Both the position numbers and the translations under genes were made by a program. The notes beneath the pieces were generated by a model. The model saw only the letters and a program-made list of their open reading frames with translations. It had not been told where the DNA came from and did not search any database. DNA of 64,000 bases from Wyeomyia smithii. Lineage: Eukaryota; Arthropoda; Insecta; Diptera; Culicidae. The stretch covers positions 45,773,858-45,837,857 of the forward strand of contig NC_073696.1 of the NCBI RefSeq assembly GCF_029784165.1. The letters are read 5' to 3'. Positions 1 to 16,700 of this stretch are shown here, in pieces. Each line of letters opens with the position of its first letter. Position 1 is the first letter of the stretch.

Positions 1-801
1 TCGCAAAACTCATTCTGCAACAAAACGAATTTAGCTCTGGTTATTTCAACTTGTTATTTACACAACTGCCGTAGTACGATAATATTGACAGTGAAATTGA
101 TTATCTAAAGTGCGAAAAACGTGACTACCATACAGAGAGTGTGTTGGAGTTAAAACAGTCGAAAAACTCCATCGATAAACGATTGTAGTGCCGCAGTTAC
201 CCATCGGTGTGATAACTAATGGTTCACGTTCGGCACTGGAAAAGTATAGCTAGGTACCGAACATAAACAAAACTGAACTTGATTGATCAAAGCACGGATG
301 AGTTGTGTGTGCGCTCGGCGGGCCGACTGGAATTGTTCAGCCTAATTACCCCTCGAAAAACACGCTCAGCGTTGTTTTCATCAAAGGCCACGCCAGATCG
401 TGCGCGACGCTGTCGGGATGAATTTACGCAGGATGAACACCTGGATTGGATCGCGGCGGTAAGGCGTGAAAACAAATAACACCTCGCGTGCGGTGTCGAA
501 CTCGAACATCTGATGGATAGTAGAAATATGTACCTACGCACTCTTTAGGATAGTATTGTTGCACAATGCAACATGTCTTATATAGAATAAGTGCATTCTT
601 GCTCTGCGGTGCATAATCGTTTGTGAAAGATGACAGAAAAAGTGGCTGGGAGGGAGAGGAGTTTATGTTTCGTGGAAATTTGTTTGATCTGCCTCGTCGT
701 AAGTGAACACCAAGCTATTATTTATCTATGAGTTATTTCAAGAAACCAGCGGTGGTTATGCAGTTCAACCACGAAAAATCAAGCAGGATAAAAATAATAT
801 A

Positions 802-2594
<1,793 letters not shown>

Positions 2595-3917
2595 TACATA
2601 CTCTATTTATTATTTATGTTTTGATATAAACTTAGCATTGCTAAAAAAAAAAAAACATTGGACTGATGTTGACTAGTAAATCGGGTACTACAATCTACAT
2701 GGCGCAGTTTAGTTTGAACAAAGAGTTGTTTGCAAAACATACCGCTTTCTAAGTATTTGTATCATCTCACAACAATGGAGCAGCATGCTTGACGGCTAAA
2801 TATAACATATTTCGCATTACGATTCGACTGACCGATTTGATTTTTTAGCACACTGCGAACAATTCAAATTCGCACGCCAAACAGCAGTAACTCAAGCGTA
2901 TTTGTGTTCATTTTTTTTTCACTGCGCATTAGGAATTTTATCACGCATGTCGTGTTTGGCGTTCTGAAATCAGACGTTCGGTTTCATATTACAATAACAC
3001 GATATTAGAATTTGCAGTGGTGAAAAATCAACAAGCTGTTGCTTCACCCGGGTTCACAGTGAGAGAGATGTTAAGTGAATGCTGTCAAAATTATTCTATG
3101 ATTCAAACTCAGCTTACAATATTTGAACGTTATTCTCTCTATGCGTGCTTAACTTGAATTAGAGATTGGTAAACATTATTTTTGAACACACAAAATTAAT
3201 ATTCTGCCAGATATTCCCATTGTTTAAGCGTGCACTCAAGCATAAGTTGAACCACGTACGTTTTTATACAACCTCGGTAACCCCGACACACCTCCAGCCC
3301 TAGAGAGCGTCCAGGAGGCGGCGGTGATATGGAATTAGAATTCAAACAATTCCATGTGTTGCATTCTGGTTTCCAGTCAGTTGTTTTTTTTTTTTGCAAT
3401 ATAGACAGTCATAATATATCATCGAATTTAAACTATGGAATACATTATTATAGTTGCTCCGTAAGAATGAGCTTTCAGCAATCTTTAGTGTAATATCCCT
3501 CTAAATACCTCTCATTTTTCGCATTGCGTAGCCAACGCTTTGTTCGATTCCTTCTCCACAACAGATGCTTACACTTTTTTTTTCGAATCTATTGAATAGA
3601 AAAAAGTTAACAGTATTCCAAACATTTATGATTCGTGCCGCGTCTCCCGGTGTTGTTGCCCTGCGCGTGTTGCTATCAGACAGATCGGCAATAGCGCAAC
3701 GATTATCGCACTCTACAATTAGCTACTCGTCCCGTCTAGAATGGAAGTCAGCTCCAGTCGTTTATTTTCTTTCTCAATATTGACTCAGTCAGTGACTGGT
3801 TGTTTTGCGTCTTCATTTCAGCTTTCCGGCTGCCAACTGTGTACTCATTCATTCTTTCGTCCGTTCTTATCAGCTAACTTTAAAATGTTCTATTTCTTTT
3901 GCACATATTTCAGATAA

Positions 3918-4956
3918 AACGTCATTAAGCAATGCTACTTTTCTCTCTTGATTGATTCCTTTGGGTTTCAGTTAACATTTCAGCGTATCTCCCATAAAGA
4001 ATCCACCTGTCTGAATCTGCTTCATATGCTTTTTTGAGAGTGGATTCCATCGCTTCATAGGTTTACTTTTATCGAAAACATTATTATAACAAGGGTCAAA
4101 GCATCCCTTCTTGATAATAATATACTTCATATCTTCGATATGAAATGCCAAACGCAAATGCTTAGCATATTTTTCACATATCGGGCACGACTCAGGGTTT
4201 TCAGATGATTCGTCAGTTACGATATGACCAGCTTGCTTTTGGTGAAGAATCGAAGACTTGCACTGTACTTTGAAGCCGATCGTGTTCATATCGAACTTCC
4301 GGCATACCTACCTTCAAAGATTCAATTTTTTCGGCCACTAAGTGGAATCTGTAGTTCTTCCGCTTCTTAAGTTCCTCTAAAATTAAATGGTCTTCAACAC
4401 GACGGGTAAATGTAACCAACTTCACTGTTTCTCGGAAAAACGTGGCCTGAATCGATCTTGGATCTGAATCCTGTCATCCTTCCCACTCTTGTTCAGTTGG
4501 TTGCCTTTATGGCATGTGCCTTACGCCTCCTCTTTGTAGAGTCCTCTTTTTGGGTTTGTTTCTGGGTTCGCTTCTTCGTGGATCTACCTATCCGGAAAAC
4601 CAGCAGTACTCAAAGAAAATTTTTATCAGCAATATCCGGAGGTGATGCTCGAGCCTCAAACGGATTTTGATCATCTCGACATATATAAAGATCCTCAGTT
4701 TCTTCATCAGAATCCTCACCGTATGAGCTTTTATCGGTTCCGTACATCTTGAAATTTTCCAACGCTGACATTTTTTGAACTGTTCTCATGGACATACGCT
4801 TCCGCAGTGCGAATGGATGACGGCTTTACACTGCAACGAATAACAACACGTTATCTCATTTTAATATTTTAACAGATGGGATTGGACTGACTTGCGGTTA
4901 CCGACAGACAGTGGTTTATGTAATGGCCTGATCTGAACTAAAAATTCGTTCCACAT
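3918..4956. other. Spacer between the two duplicate copies
   Basis: This sequence occurs once in the window. It follows copy 1 and precedes copy 2. If the locus is a true tandem duplication, it is the left part of the repeat unit, and the same bases should lie immediately left of window position 1. It contains the minus-strand exon candidates described separately and is otherwise plain. Confidence 0.7.
3972..4795 (-). CDS. Unrecognised minus-strand gene fragment with possible small introns
   Basis: I do not recognise this protein. Three coding stretches line up on the minus strand. The first, 4795-4610, starts MSMRTVQKMSALENF and is acidic. The second, 4446-4312, follows an acceptor-like ATTCAG and begins ATFFRETVKLVTFTRR, ending ...EKIESLK at a GTAGGT donor. 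The third, 4262-3972, follows TACAG, stays in phase across a 49-base intron, and ends in a stop after GDTLKC. It holds a CPICEKYAKHLRLAFH motif that could be a zinc-binding loop. A Lys/Arg-rich reading frame lies between the first two pieces, but I could not join it cleanly. The very short intron and the loose ends mean this may be a decayed transposon gene rather than a host gene. Confidence 0.35.
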
Positions 4957-5435
4957 TCGCAAAACTCATTCTGCAACAAAACGAATTTAGCTCTGGTTAT
5001 TTCAACTTGTTATTTACACAACTGCCGTAGTACGATAATATTGACAGTGAAATTGATTATCTAAAGTGCGAAAAACGTGACTACCATACAGAGAGTGTGT
5101 TGGAGTTAAAACAGTCGAAAAACTCCATCGATAAACGATTGTAGTGCCGCAGTTACCCATCGGTGTGATAACTAATGGTTCACGTTCGGCACTGGAAAAG
5201 TATAGCTAGGTACCGAACATAAACAAAACTGAACTTGATTGATCAAAGCACGGATGAGTTGTGTGTGCGCTCGGCGGGCCGACTGGAATTGTTCAGCCTA
5301 ATTACCCCTCGAAAAACACGCTCAGCGTTGTTTTCATCAAAGGCCACGCCAGATCGTGCGCGACGCTGTCGGGATGAATTTACGCAGGATGAACACCTGG
5401 ATTGGATCGCGGCGGTAAGGCGTGAAAACAAATAA

Positions 5436-6388
5436 GGCTACTGTCATACTGAGGCGTCAAATGAAGCGAAGCGTTGAGCGTTTGAGAAGCGGAATAAACA
5501 GAAGCGTTGGGTGAAGCTTCCTATGACATACTGGAGCGAGCGTCGCAAATGCGTTGTGTTGTCATATTCCTAGATTCCAGTAGCGGTTTTGTTTGAAGGA
5601 AATATGAATTCGTCCAATGAAGATTTTTTTGCTTCTTCAAGCACGGAAAATTACGTTTTAGTAAACATAGAGATTTTTTCATGAAATAAAATAATATTAC
5701 TGAAGTGAGTTGCGCTACAGACGTAGTAAAAAATATAAGAAATTATTCTGAATTTTAAACCCGTTGACCCCGAGCAACGTTCAACTAGTTTATAATATCT
5801 GTTAGGATTTCAATAACCCATGTGAGCACAGCTAGTTACTCAGCGGCTTGCATTTTCGCGACCAAAGAAGTTCAGCATGCTAAATTTCTGGCCATTCGAA
5901 TCAAAACTCAACAATATCAATCAATAATATCAGTGCTATTTTCCCGACGACCTGAAAATTTTTCCCGATAGTATTTTCTATCCTACTTTTTTTCTTTTTT
6001 AAGATTTAAGACCAAAATAAAGCAAATATTAAGTACCTGGCGATATCAGGTTTAGTCTGAACATGGATTTACTGCACAACCCTCTTCTAAACATTTTAAC
6101 ATTTTCTAAACGAAAATGTATTTTATTTGCTTTTTTAAATTACCAAACCAAAACAAAGCAAATATAAAGCACCTGGCGATAAAAGATTTAGTCTGAATAT
6201 GGTATTACCGCGTACATATACGCGCGTCAAAACACTACTCGTTCTGTTTCGCCGCCTCTATCGACGCGTCTTTGCCGCTCCAGTATGACCGGTTTAAGCG
6301 TTTCATATAGACGTTTGAAGAAGTAGCTCGGACGTTTTTGCGACGCTTCTTGCTTCGCTTCATTTGACGCCTCAGTATGTCAGTAGCC
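5436..6388. mobile_element. Harbinger-like MITE with TAA target duplication
   Basis: This 953-base insertion is present only in copy 2 of the duplication. Both ends begin GGCTACTG(T/A)CATACTGAGG and continue into about 37 bases of inverted repeat with one mismatch. TAA lies on each side (5433-5435 and 6389-6391), while the empty site in copy 1 (477-479) has a single TAA. A 3-base TAA duplication fits the PIF/Harbinger superfamily. No transposase frame is present. The interior contains an imperfect 80-base direct repeat (about 5995-6075 and 6133-6210) around the shared string CCTGGCGATA. Confidence 0.85.
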
Positions 6389-6713
6389 TAACACCTCGCG
6401 TGCGGTGTCGAACTCGAACATCTGATGGATAGTAGAAATATGTACCTACGCACTCTTTAGGATAGTATTGTTGCACAATGCAACATGTCTTATATAGAAT
6501 AAGTGCATTCTTGCTCTGCGGTGCATAATCGTTTGTGAAAGATGACAGAAAAAGTGGCTGGGAGGGAGAGGAGTTTATGTTTCGTGGAAATTTGTTTGAT
6601 CTGCCTCGTCGTAAGTGAACACCAAGCTATTATTTATCTATGAGTTATTTCAAGAAACCAGCGGTGGTTATGCAGTTCAACCACGAAAAATCAAGCAGGA
6701 TAAAAATAATATA

Positions 6714-8579
<1,866 letters not shown>

Positions 8580-9901
8580 TACATACTCTATTTATTATTT
8601 ATGTTTTGATATAAACTTAGCATTGCTAAAAAAAAAAAAACATTGGACTGATGTTGACTAGTAAATCGGGTACTACAATCTACATGGCGCAGTTTAGTTT
8701 GAACAAAGAGTTGTTTGCAAAACATACCGCTTTCTAAGTATTTGTATCATCTCACAACAATGGAGCAGCATGCTTGACGGCTAAATATAACATATTTCGC
8801 ATTACGATTCGACTGACCGATTTGATTTTTTAGCACACTGCGAACAATTCAAATTCGCACGCCAAACAGCAGTAACTCAAGCGTATTTGTGTTCATTTTT
8901 TTTTCACTGCGCATTAGGAATTTTATCACGCATGTCGTGTTTGGCGTTCTGAAATCAGACGTTCGGTTTCATATTACAATAACACGATATTAGAATTTGC
9001 AGTGGTGAAAAATCAACAAGCTGTTGCTTCACCCGGGTTCACAGTGAGAGAGATGTTAAGTGAATGCTGTCAAAATTATTCTATGATTCAAACTCAGCTT
9101 ACAATATTTGAACGTTATTCTCTCTATGCGTGCTTAACTTGAATTAGAGATTGGTAAACATTATTTTTGAACACACAAAATTAATATTCTGCCAGATATT
9201 CCCATTGTTTAAGCGTGCACTCAAGCATAAGTTGAACCACGTACGTTTTTATACAACCTCGGTAACCCCGACACACCTCCAGCCCTAGAGAGCGTCCAGG
9301 AGGCGGCGGTGATATGGAATTAGAATTCAAACAATTCCATGTGTTGCATTCTGGTTTCCAGTCAGTTGTTTTTTTTTTTGCAATATAGACAGTCATAATA
9401 TATCATCGAATTTAAACTATGGAATACATTATTATAGTTGCTCCGTAAGAATGAGCTTTCAGCAATCTTTAGTGTAATATCCCTCTAAATACCTCTCATT
9501 TTTCGCATTGCGTAGCCAACGCTTTGTTCGATTCCTTCTCCACAACAGATGCTTACACTTTTTTTTTCGAATCTATTGAATAGAAAAAAGTTAACAGTAT
9601 TCCAAACATTTATGATTCGTGCCGCGTCTCCCGGTGTTGTTGCCCTGCGCGTGTTGCTATCAGACAGATCGGCAATAGCGCAACGATTATCGCACTCTAC
9701 AATTAGCTACTCGTCCCGTCTAGAATGGAAGTCAGCTCCAGTCGTTTATTTTCTTTCTCAATATTGACTCAGTCAGTGACTGGTTGTTTTGCGTCTTCAT
9801 TTCAGCTTTCCGGCTGCCAACTGTGTACTCATTCATTCTTTCGTCCGTTCTTATCAGCTAACTTTAAAATGTTCTATTTCTTTTGCACATATTTCAGATA
9901 A

Positions 9902-10710
9902 CTGAGTCCCGTTGGTGATTTCCAAGCGATCTACAGGGTAAAGCACTTTCCATGAGCCTTCACTGTGGGACATTGTGTTCGATAGATCGTGATGTCGACG
10001 GTGAAACTGTGTTAATTTGATTGATTGACGGGAAACATGACAAACGCCACGATTACTCCAAGTCGGTTCTTCAGTATTCTAAAACCCATCGCCCTATTGA
10101 TACTGTAGATGATATTGCATCTGCAATTAGCCGTAATTGGTGCGGCGTGATTTTCAACCTGTCAATAGCGCTCGGTAGGGTGGATGTAATGATTGTGTGG
10201 TTGGTCTTTTATTTGATTTAATCTGTTTATTAACATCGGTTGAATATTAAATTACCAACTTAAAAATAGACCCTAAAAGCTGCGCATCGAAAAACATACC
10301 ACCCTGCCGTGGGTCCTGTGACGGTCAAAAGCGATCCGAACAGCAGGAGTTTCTCATTCAATCGTCTTCATTCGACTGTGCGGACGTGCTGCGCTGTTCT
10401 GTGCTCCCACTGGTAAACAAATGTAATGTTTTTCTTTTCAGTGTTCGCATGTAATTGGAGTTTCCCGTCGGACTGTTTAAGTGTTTAGTTTCATAATAAC
10501 AATAATGAAATTAGTGTGATAACAAATACATGCAAGCAAGTGGAGCAGCAGCGAAAAGTCAGCATAATAATGAACAAAAAACGTTGATAACGGGGGCTGT
10601 TTTCACTGGCAACGAATGAAACTGGCACAGGATGCTGTTTCAGTGAATGTCTGTGCGTAGAATCGTAGGCAAGAGACTGTTAATACTCCGTGGTGCTTTT
10701 CACCGGGATC
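9902..10710 (+). other. Upstream region and likely 5' UTR of hop
   Basis: Sequence between the end of the duplication and the hop start codon. Moderately AT-rich, with no convincing open frame. It probably contains 5' untranslated sequence and perhaps an untranslated exon, but I see no clear TATA box or initiator to place the transcription start. Confidence 0.4.
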
Positions 10711-13700
10711 ATGTCCGATGAGTGCAAGTGCCAGGTGTACGTTTATTTGAAAGATCGCTTCATCGACGTTCCGATTCACGAGGAGGACACCAGCGAGGAT
10801 CTGTGCTTGCAGCTTTGCAATCAGTTCGGAATCGGACCCTTGGTACAGCTGCTGGTGGGTTTGCGGATACACGACGAACGATGGTTTTTACCGCCTTGTG
10901 CGCGGCCCCAGCCCGGCAAGAAGTACGAGTTCCGAGTGCGGTTCAAGGTGAGTTGATTCGAAAGTATGGTACTTAAAACTTTGTTATTTATATATGACGC
11001 AGATAAAAGAAGAACTACGTTTAACTATTGTGCCTTTTAAAACGGTAGTTTCAACAGACAGTGGTAAAAGGTAGTAATCTAAACTAGATTGGATAGTACA
11101 CTAAGCATGTGAAAGAAAACAAAACGAAATAGTTGTTAAAACGAGTGTCGTATAGATAATTTAAGGTTGCTACCAAAATTGTGCGTTGTACATCAATATC
11201 AAGCTAGCGCAAATAATCGAAAACTTTGCGAGCAGTTTACAGATGAGAGCAATGTGAAGACAGATCTAGGTTCAATGCCTAATTAAAAACTGGGGGTATT
11301 GGTGAAGGCTCGGGTAGATGTGTCTCTCTGAGGGATCTCAATAATCGTAACAGAAAAAGTTATAATTGATTACTCAATTCGAACTATGTGTGCTCAGTAC
11401 CATTTCCGTATTCATTCTCTATTCAGATCCCCAAGCTTTCCAACCTAAAAACGCTGGACCGTGCCCTCTTCAATTACTACTACTACCAGCTGCGGCACGA
11501 TCTGCTCCAGAGCAAAATCAGCGAGATCGAGTACGACGAGTACAAGAACAAAATCCTGGGCTATGTCGTCAACGATATGTACCGGAAGATGGTCGAGGAT
11601 GGTGTGACCGTGAACGACTTGAAGCGCACCTACGATGAGTACATCCCACGCAAAATCAACAAAGAGCACTCGCTGCTCTTCTTCAACTGGGCCCGCTCGA
11701 AGGTTTTTAGTTCGTTGAACAAGATCTGTTATAAGGATCACGATGTAGAGTAAGTCTTTGTTAAGTTGAAACTAGAGGACCTTAAATTTAATAATGTAAT
11801 TATCATTTCCTTACAGTTATGTGAAAAGTGTATATATCGACGACATAGACAACATCGCGCCCGGTTACTTGTACGAGGAGTACAGTGGTAGTATTCCGTA
11901 TCCGCGCGAGGATGGCATGCTGAAGCCGGGCAAGTGCCGGGTTAAAGTCAAGTTCGTACCCTACTGCCAAAGGGTCCCTTCCGGTGCAAAGTCGGGCAAA
12001 AACGTGCAAAAAGATGGTGGTGACTCACTGCCAGGGTTGAAAGTGTTCTATTCGCGAGAGTGGCGACACATTGCGAATATCGAGGAAATATTTACTATAC
12101 TAGTAGAAGGTCTTACGGTGAATATTTCACTAAAGGATCAGTCGAATCTTTACTCCATAGACTTTAGCAGTCAGACTGAATTAGATTCATTCGTAACATG
12201 CTTAGCTGGTTACTATAGGTAAGTTTCCCAGGTTGTTAAAAGGCCTATTTAATCGTAACTCACTATTTCGTAGATTAATGTGTAAGTGGACAGTGTACCT
12301 TTGTAAACCCTACTTGTACTCACCGTCGTTAAACAGACTAACAGAACTTAAATGCCATGGGCCTATTGGGTAAGTTAGCAATTCGAGCTCATTCTCACCC
12401 TATAACCTATAAATCAAATGATTGACGTCAATAATCAGCGATGAACAATACTTTTATCCTCATAAAACTTCCTCATGATCGTAAAAATTGATTTATTTCT
12501 GTCGTTCCCTAACTTTTTAGAGGAAAATTCTCCTACAGTAAAATAGCAGAGAAGAATAGCAGCATCGGTGCAAACATCGTACGTCAATGCGAAACCCACT
12601 ACGACACCTACTACGTAGACATTCTGGAACGAGAGTAAGTATGAGCTGTTACCCGTTACTTACGCTCATTAGCGGGAGCGTGTCGTCATCATTACTTTAC
12701 TACCGAATCGATACTACTACTTATCTATCATAGGAATCAGAGGAAGACTTATAAACTAACCTACGGTCAGAGCCGGTGGCATGTGCATCGAGAAGCCGGT
12801 GAAGTGAGCACCTACGACGAATTGCTGGACGCGTTACGGAATCTCAACTCGGACATTAAAAACCTGTACCGTTTATCGCCGACCGAGCACGACAAATCGC
12901 CCAATCTGCTGCTGTGCCTGCCCGAAAGTGATATGACCTCGAAGCGATTGCTCGATGCGCAAGAGATGCGCCAGATTCGACCGCAAATTGTAACCGCAGC
13001 CAAGGAGTTGATCATCAACAGAAGTAAATCGCTCGCTCGTGCTCGTGGAAGTAAAATCTGGAAGTTTAAAACTACTTTTTATGGTTGCAGATGCATTGAA
13101 AAAGGAATCGGACCAGTTTTTCGAACGAACTAGAGCTGAACTGCTGCTGCCGAATAATGCTAAGATGGAGGTTACGTTACGAATGCTGCGAAATGAGAAA
13201 AAAGATGAATTTCTGAGTGTACGTAGCAAATCGAAACGATTGATACTGGAACTAACATTATTTCCTTGCAGGACTTTCTTCAACTAGCCGACTTCTGGGC
13301 AAACATCGACTCGTTGGACATTATCAAGCTGTACGGCGTAACACTGTTCAAGCCGATCTCGATGGTGCTGGAAAGCTACCGGGAAGGTCCGCTGGATGAG
13401 TTCCTGAGGCGGCATCCGCGTGTTTCGTTTTCGTCACTGATTGAGGTTGCCCATTCATTGGCGCGTGCTCTCTACTATCTGCAGGAAAATGGGCTCGTCC
13501 ACGGTCGACTACGATGTTCGTCGATGTTGGTTACGCAGTACGACCGAAACGAGAACCGACTGATAGCGAAACTCGGTGATCCGGGGCTGCGTCAGCAGCA
13601 GCAATACACCGAGCGTGATTTGCTCTGGATACCGTTGGAGTATCACGAGCTGGGGCCGAGGGAAGTGCAATTGTTGAAACAGGACATGAAGGCGGATGTC

Positions 13701-16700
13701 TGGGCCTGTTCGACGACCCTATGGGAGATTTTTAGCCGCGGCAGACGGCTGCTGGTGAAAAATGCAAAACAATTTTTAGCCGGTGGGCATCGGTTGGGGG
13801 CGCCTGCGGAATGCAAGGATATCAAGGAAATCTACCAGTGCATGTACAACGGGTGGCTGGTGGATCCAGATAAACGCTTCGCTCCGCAGATGATAATTTC
13901 GAAATTGGTGCAAGCCAGTGAGTAGTTATTCAAGTTTCGTCTGAGTACAGCTTACGTCATCAAACTTTTTTTATCGACTAGAGCAAAAAAGCAACTATTG
14001 TGTGATAGGCCATAGTACAGTAAACGGAACAACGAATTCAACCAACGGTTCTTACTCTAAGCAAAGCATTTTATCTATAGAAACAGGTACCTTTGTTAAT
14101 AATCGTTTTGGTAAAAATTTAATCGAGTTACATATTTCACAGACTCTACGTTGCTGCAATCTCGCGGTGATGTTTCCAGTTCTTCTTATGTGAGCCATAG
14201 CAGCGATTGTGATGGCGGCAGCAATGCATCCAGCGAGAATAGCTCGCATCCCTTAATTTCGAATGGTGGTTCGACGCATTACAGTGCCGGTTCGTATAGC
14301 GGTGGGTGGGGTCAAAGTCAAGCCGAGCGCTTCCTGTATGACTGTCCGGATTTTATCGAGCTGCCAGATGGTACCAAGGTAATCTTCCAAGGCGAGTTGG
14401 GTCAGGGACACTATGGCAAGGTTTACCGAGGCTGTCTCGACGATGGCAAATACTCGAAAGAGGTGGCGCTTAAAACGATCAACAATTTCGGCAACGCAAT
14501 GGATATGGACAAGGCAGTCAAAGACTTCAAACGGGAGGTTTCGATAATGAAGAGGTTGAATCATAGGAACATTGTTAAGTTTATTAATTTTATCGACGAG
14601 CCGGACAAGCTGGTTGTGGTTATGGAGTACGTGGAGAATGGTTCTCTGTTGGACTACTTGAGTTATACGACTGATTTGAAAAAGATGAATTTATTGCGCT
14701 TCGCGAAAGATATAGCAAATGTAAGACTTATCACTCGTATTAGTGGAGATGGTAGTTGAAATTTGTGCTTTCTATTGCAGGGAATGAATCATCTATTCGA
14801 GAAGAAAATAATACATCGCGATCTGGCGGCCCGTAACATTCTGGTGCACAACATAAATTGTGTGAAAATCTCCGACTTTGGGCTAGCGCAGGTCACCGAC
14901 GGTGGTAATTATTACGTGGCGCAGAGCAGTCGGCACCTGCCGATCAAGTGGTACGCACCGGAGACACTGTGCACGCAAAAGTACTCCTTCCAGTCGGATG
15001 TTTGGTCCTTCGGGGTAACGCTGTACGAAATGTTTACCCGTGGCAACACACCATACCCGAACGTGGAAATTCGGAACGGCAGCCAGCTGTTCGATTTGAT
15101 TGTGAAGGATGGCATCAGGTAGGTGTTGATAACTTTTATCATTATATTTATCTTTAACCTGTTGGGGTCTTCAAGTGTACTGGCGTATAACTTATATGAC
15201 TGTGGAAGCCTAATTTGCGCTAATTATCGAAACTCTGAATAATGATTTTTTAAGGTAAAATGGTTGAGGGAGAGATTAGATCAATGGTTCAATTGTTAAG
15301 ATTTATTTCCATGGGTTGAATAATACGAAGGATGGAAATAACTTCTCAATTATTGATCCAATTTCTTTGATGTAAACGAATGAGTTGTGTTATATCGATC
15401 ATAAATAACTCACAAGAAAAAGTTTTTTTTTTCATAAAAAACTAAAATTTTTCAACTTTAAAATTGAAATATCTCAAATAGTAGGAGGGTGGTATCCAAG
15501 ACACGACCGCATAGTTGACGTAGGACTACAATAATTTTATATTTTTATTTTGAAGCTATGTTTGATTTGAGTTCGTTTTACTTTTGTAGTTTGCTTGATT
15601 TATTTAAACCAATTTGAGCTCAACATTTTTCATAAGGAAAGTATTTTGGTTCGGGTGGTAATATCAAGTATCTAGGTCGTTATATTACAAAAGTTCACAT
15701 CAATGGACAACGTAATCCTAATTCCCTGACAAAAAAAAATCTAGGTCGTCAGCCCAAATTCATCAAGCGACACCTCAAACGACTTGGAACTAAAACTAGT
15801 TCATTGGTGGCCATTTCTACTGTTAAGGTCGCCATGAAAAAAAAAAACCGTTCATTTTTGGCATGGTTCGATTTTGGCAACAGAAAAAACTCTGGCGTAT
15901 TGCCAAAATCGAACGGGGTCTGTATTTTGATTATTTCTTTGCAGCACTCTATCATAGAAAAAAAAATATTCTCTTTAACATTTACAAAGGTCCAGATACC
16001 AAATTTAGGGGGAAATTTGAGTCTAGAGCTCTATAGCAATGTTTTAGAGAAAAACCTTTTTTTTTCACAAAGTTACTTAAAATTATTGGAGCTATAAAAT
16101 TGTTGAACAAGGTTTTCTATCTACAAAAATAAAAAAGTTAGATACTTAGTTAGAAAAGATAGATACATTTGCATCGAAAATGTTGGTCACCCTAAAATAT
16201 TGCTATAGAGCTCTAGACCCAAATTTCCCCCTAAATTTGGTTTCTGGACCGTTGTAAATACCTTTCATTCCAATACAGCGAAAAGGCAACCTTCTATAAA
16301 ATATTTAATTGAGTACGATTTAATAGAAATTAAACTTCCTTCTATATCTATTTGTCTTGTTGAAGTTGGCTCACTAACCGATCACGAAGCGGCAAAGATG
16401 TCACATAATTTTTTTTCCTGCAGTTACAAGCTCGTGGAAAAAACGATAACGAATTACAGCTTTAGTAGAAAATGTATATTCACAGAAAATTTGAAATTGA
16501 AATAGAAGTTTATGAACATGTTAACATTCAATTCAGGTCAATTTAAACATTTTATCAGTATACAGAATCAATCAGAAAAATTTGATCAGTTTCAAGATAC
16601 CAAAGAACAACGAAGATACCATATTTGAAAGTTATATGTCTGTTATCTTCGAAAATAAACAGGACTAGAGTGATGCACAACATTAGCCTCAGAAATTAAT

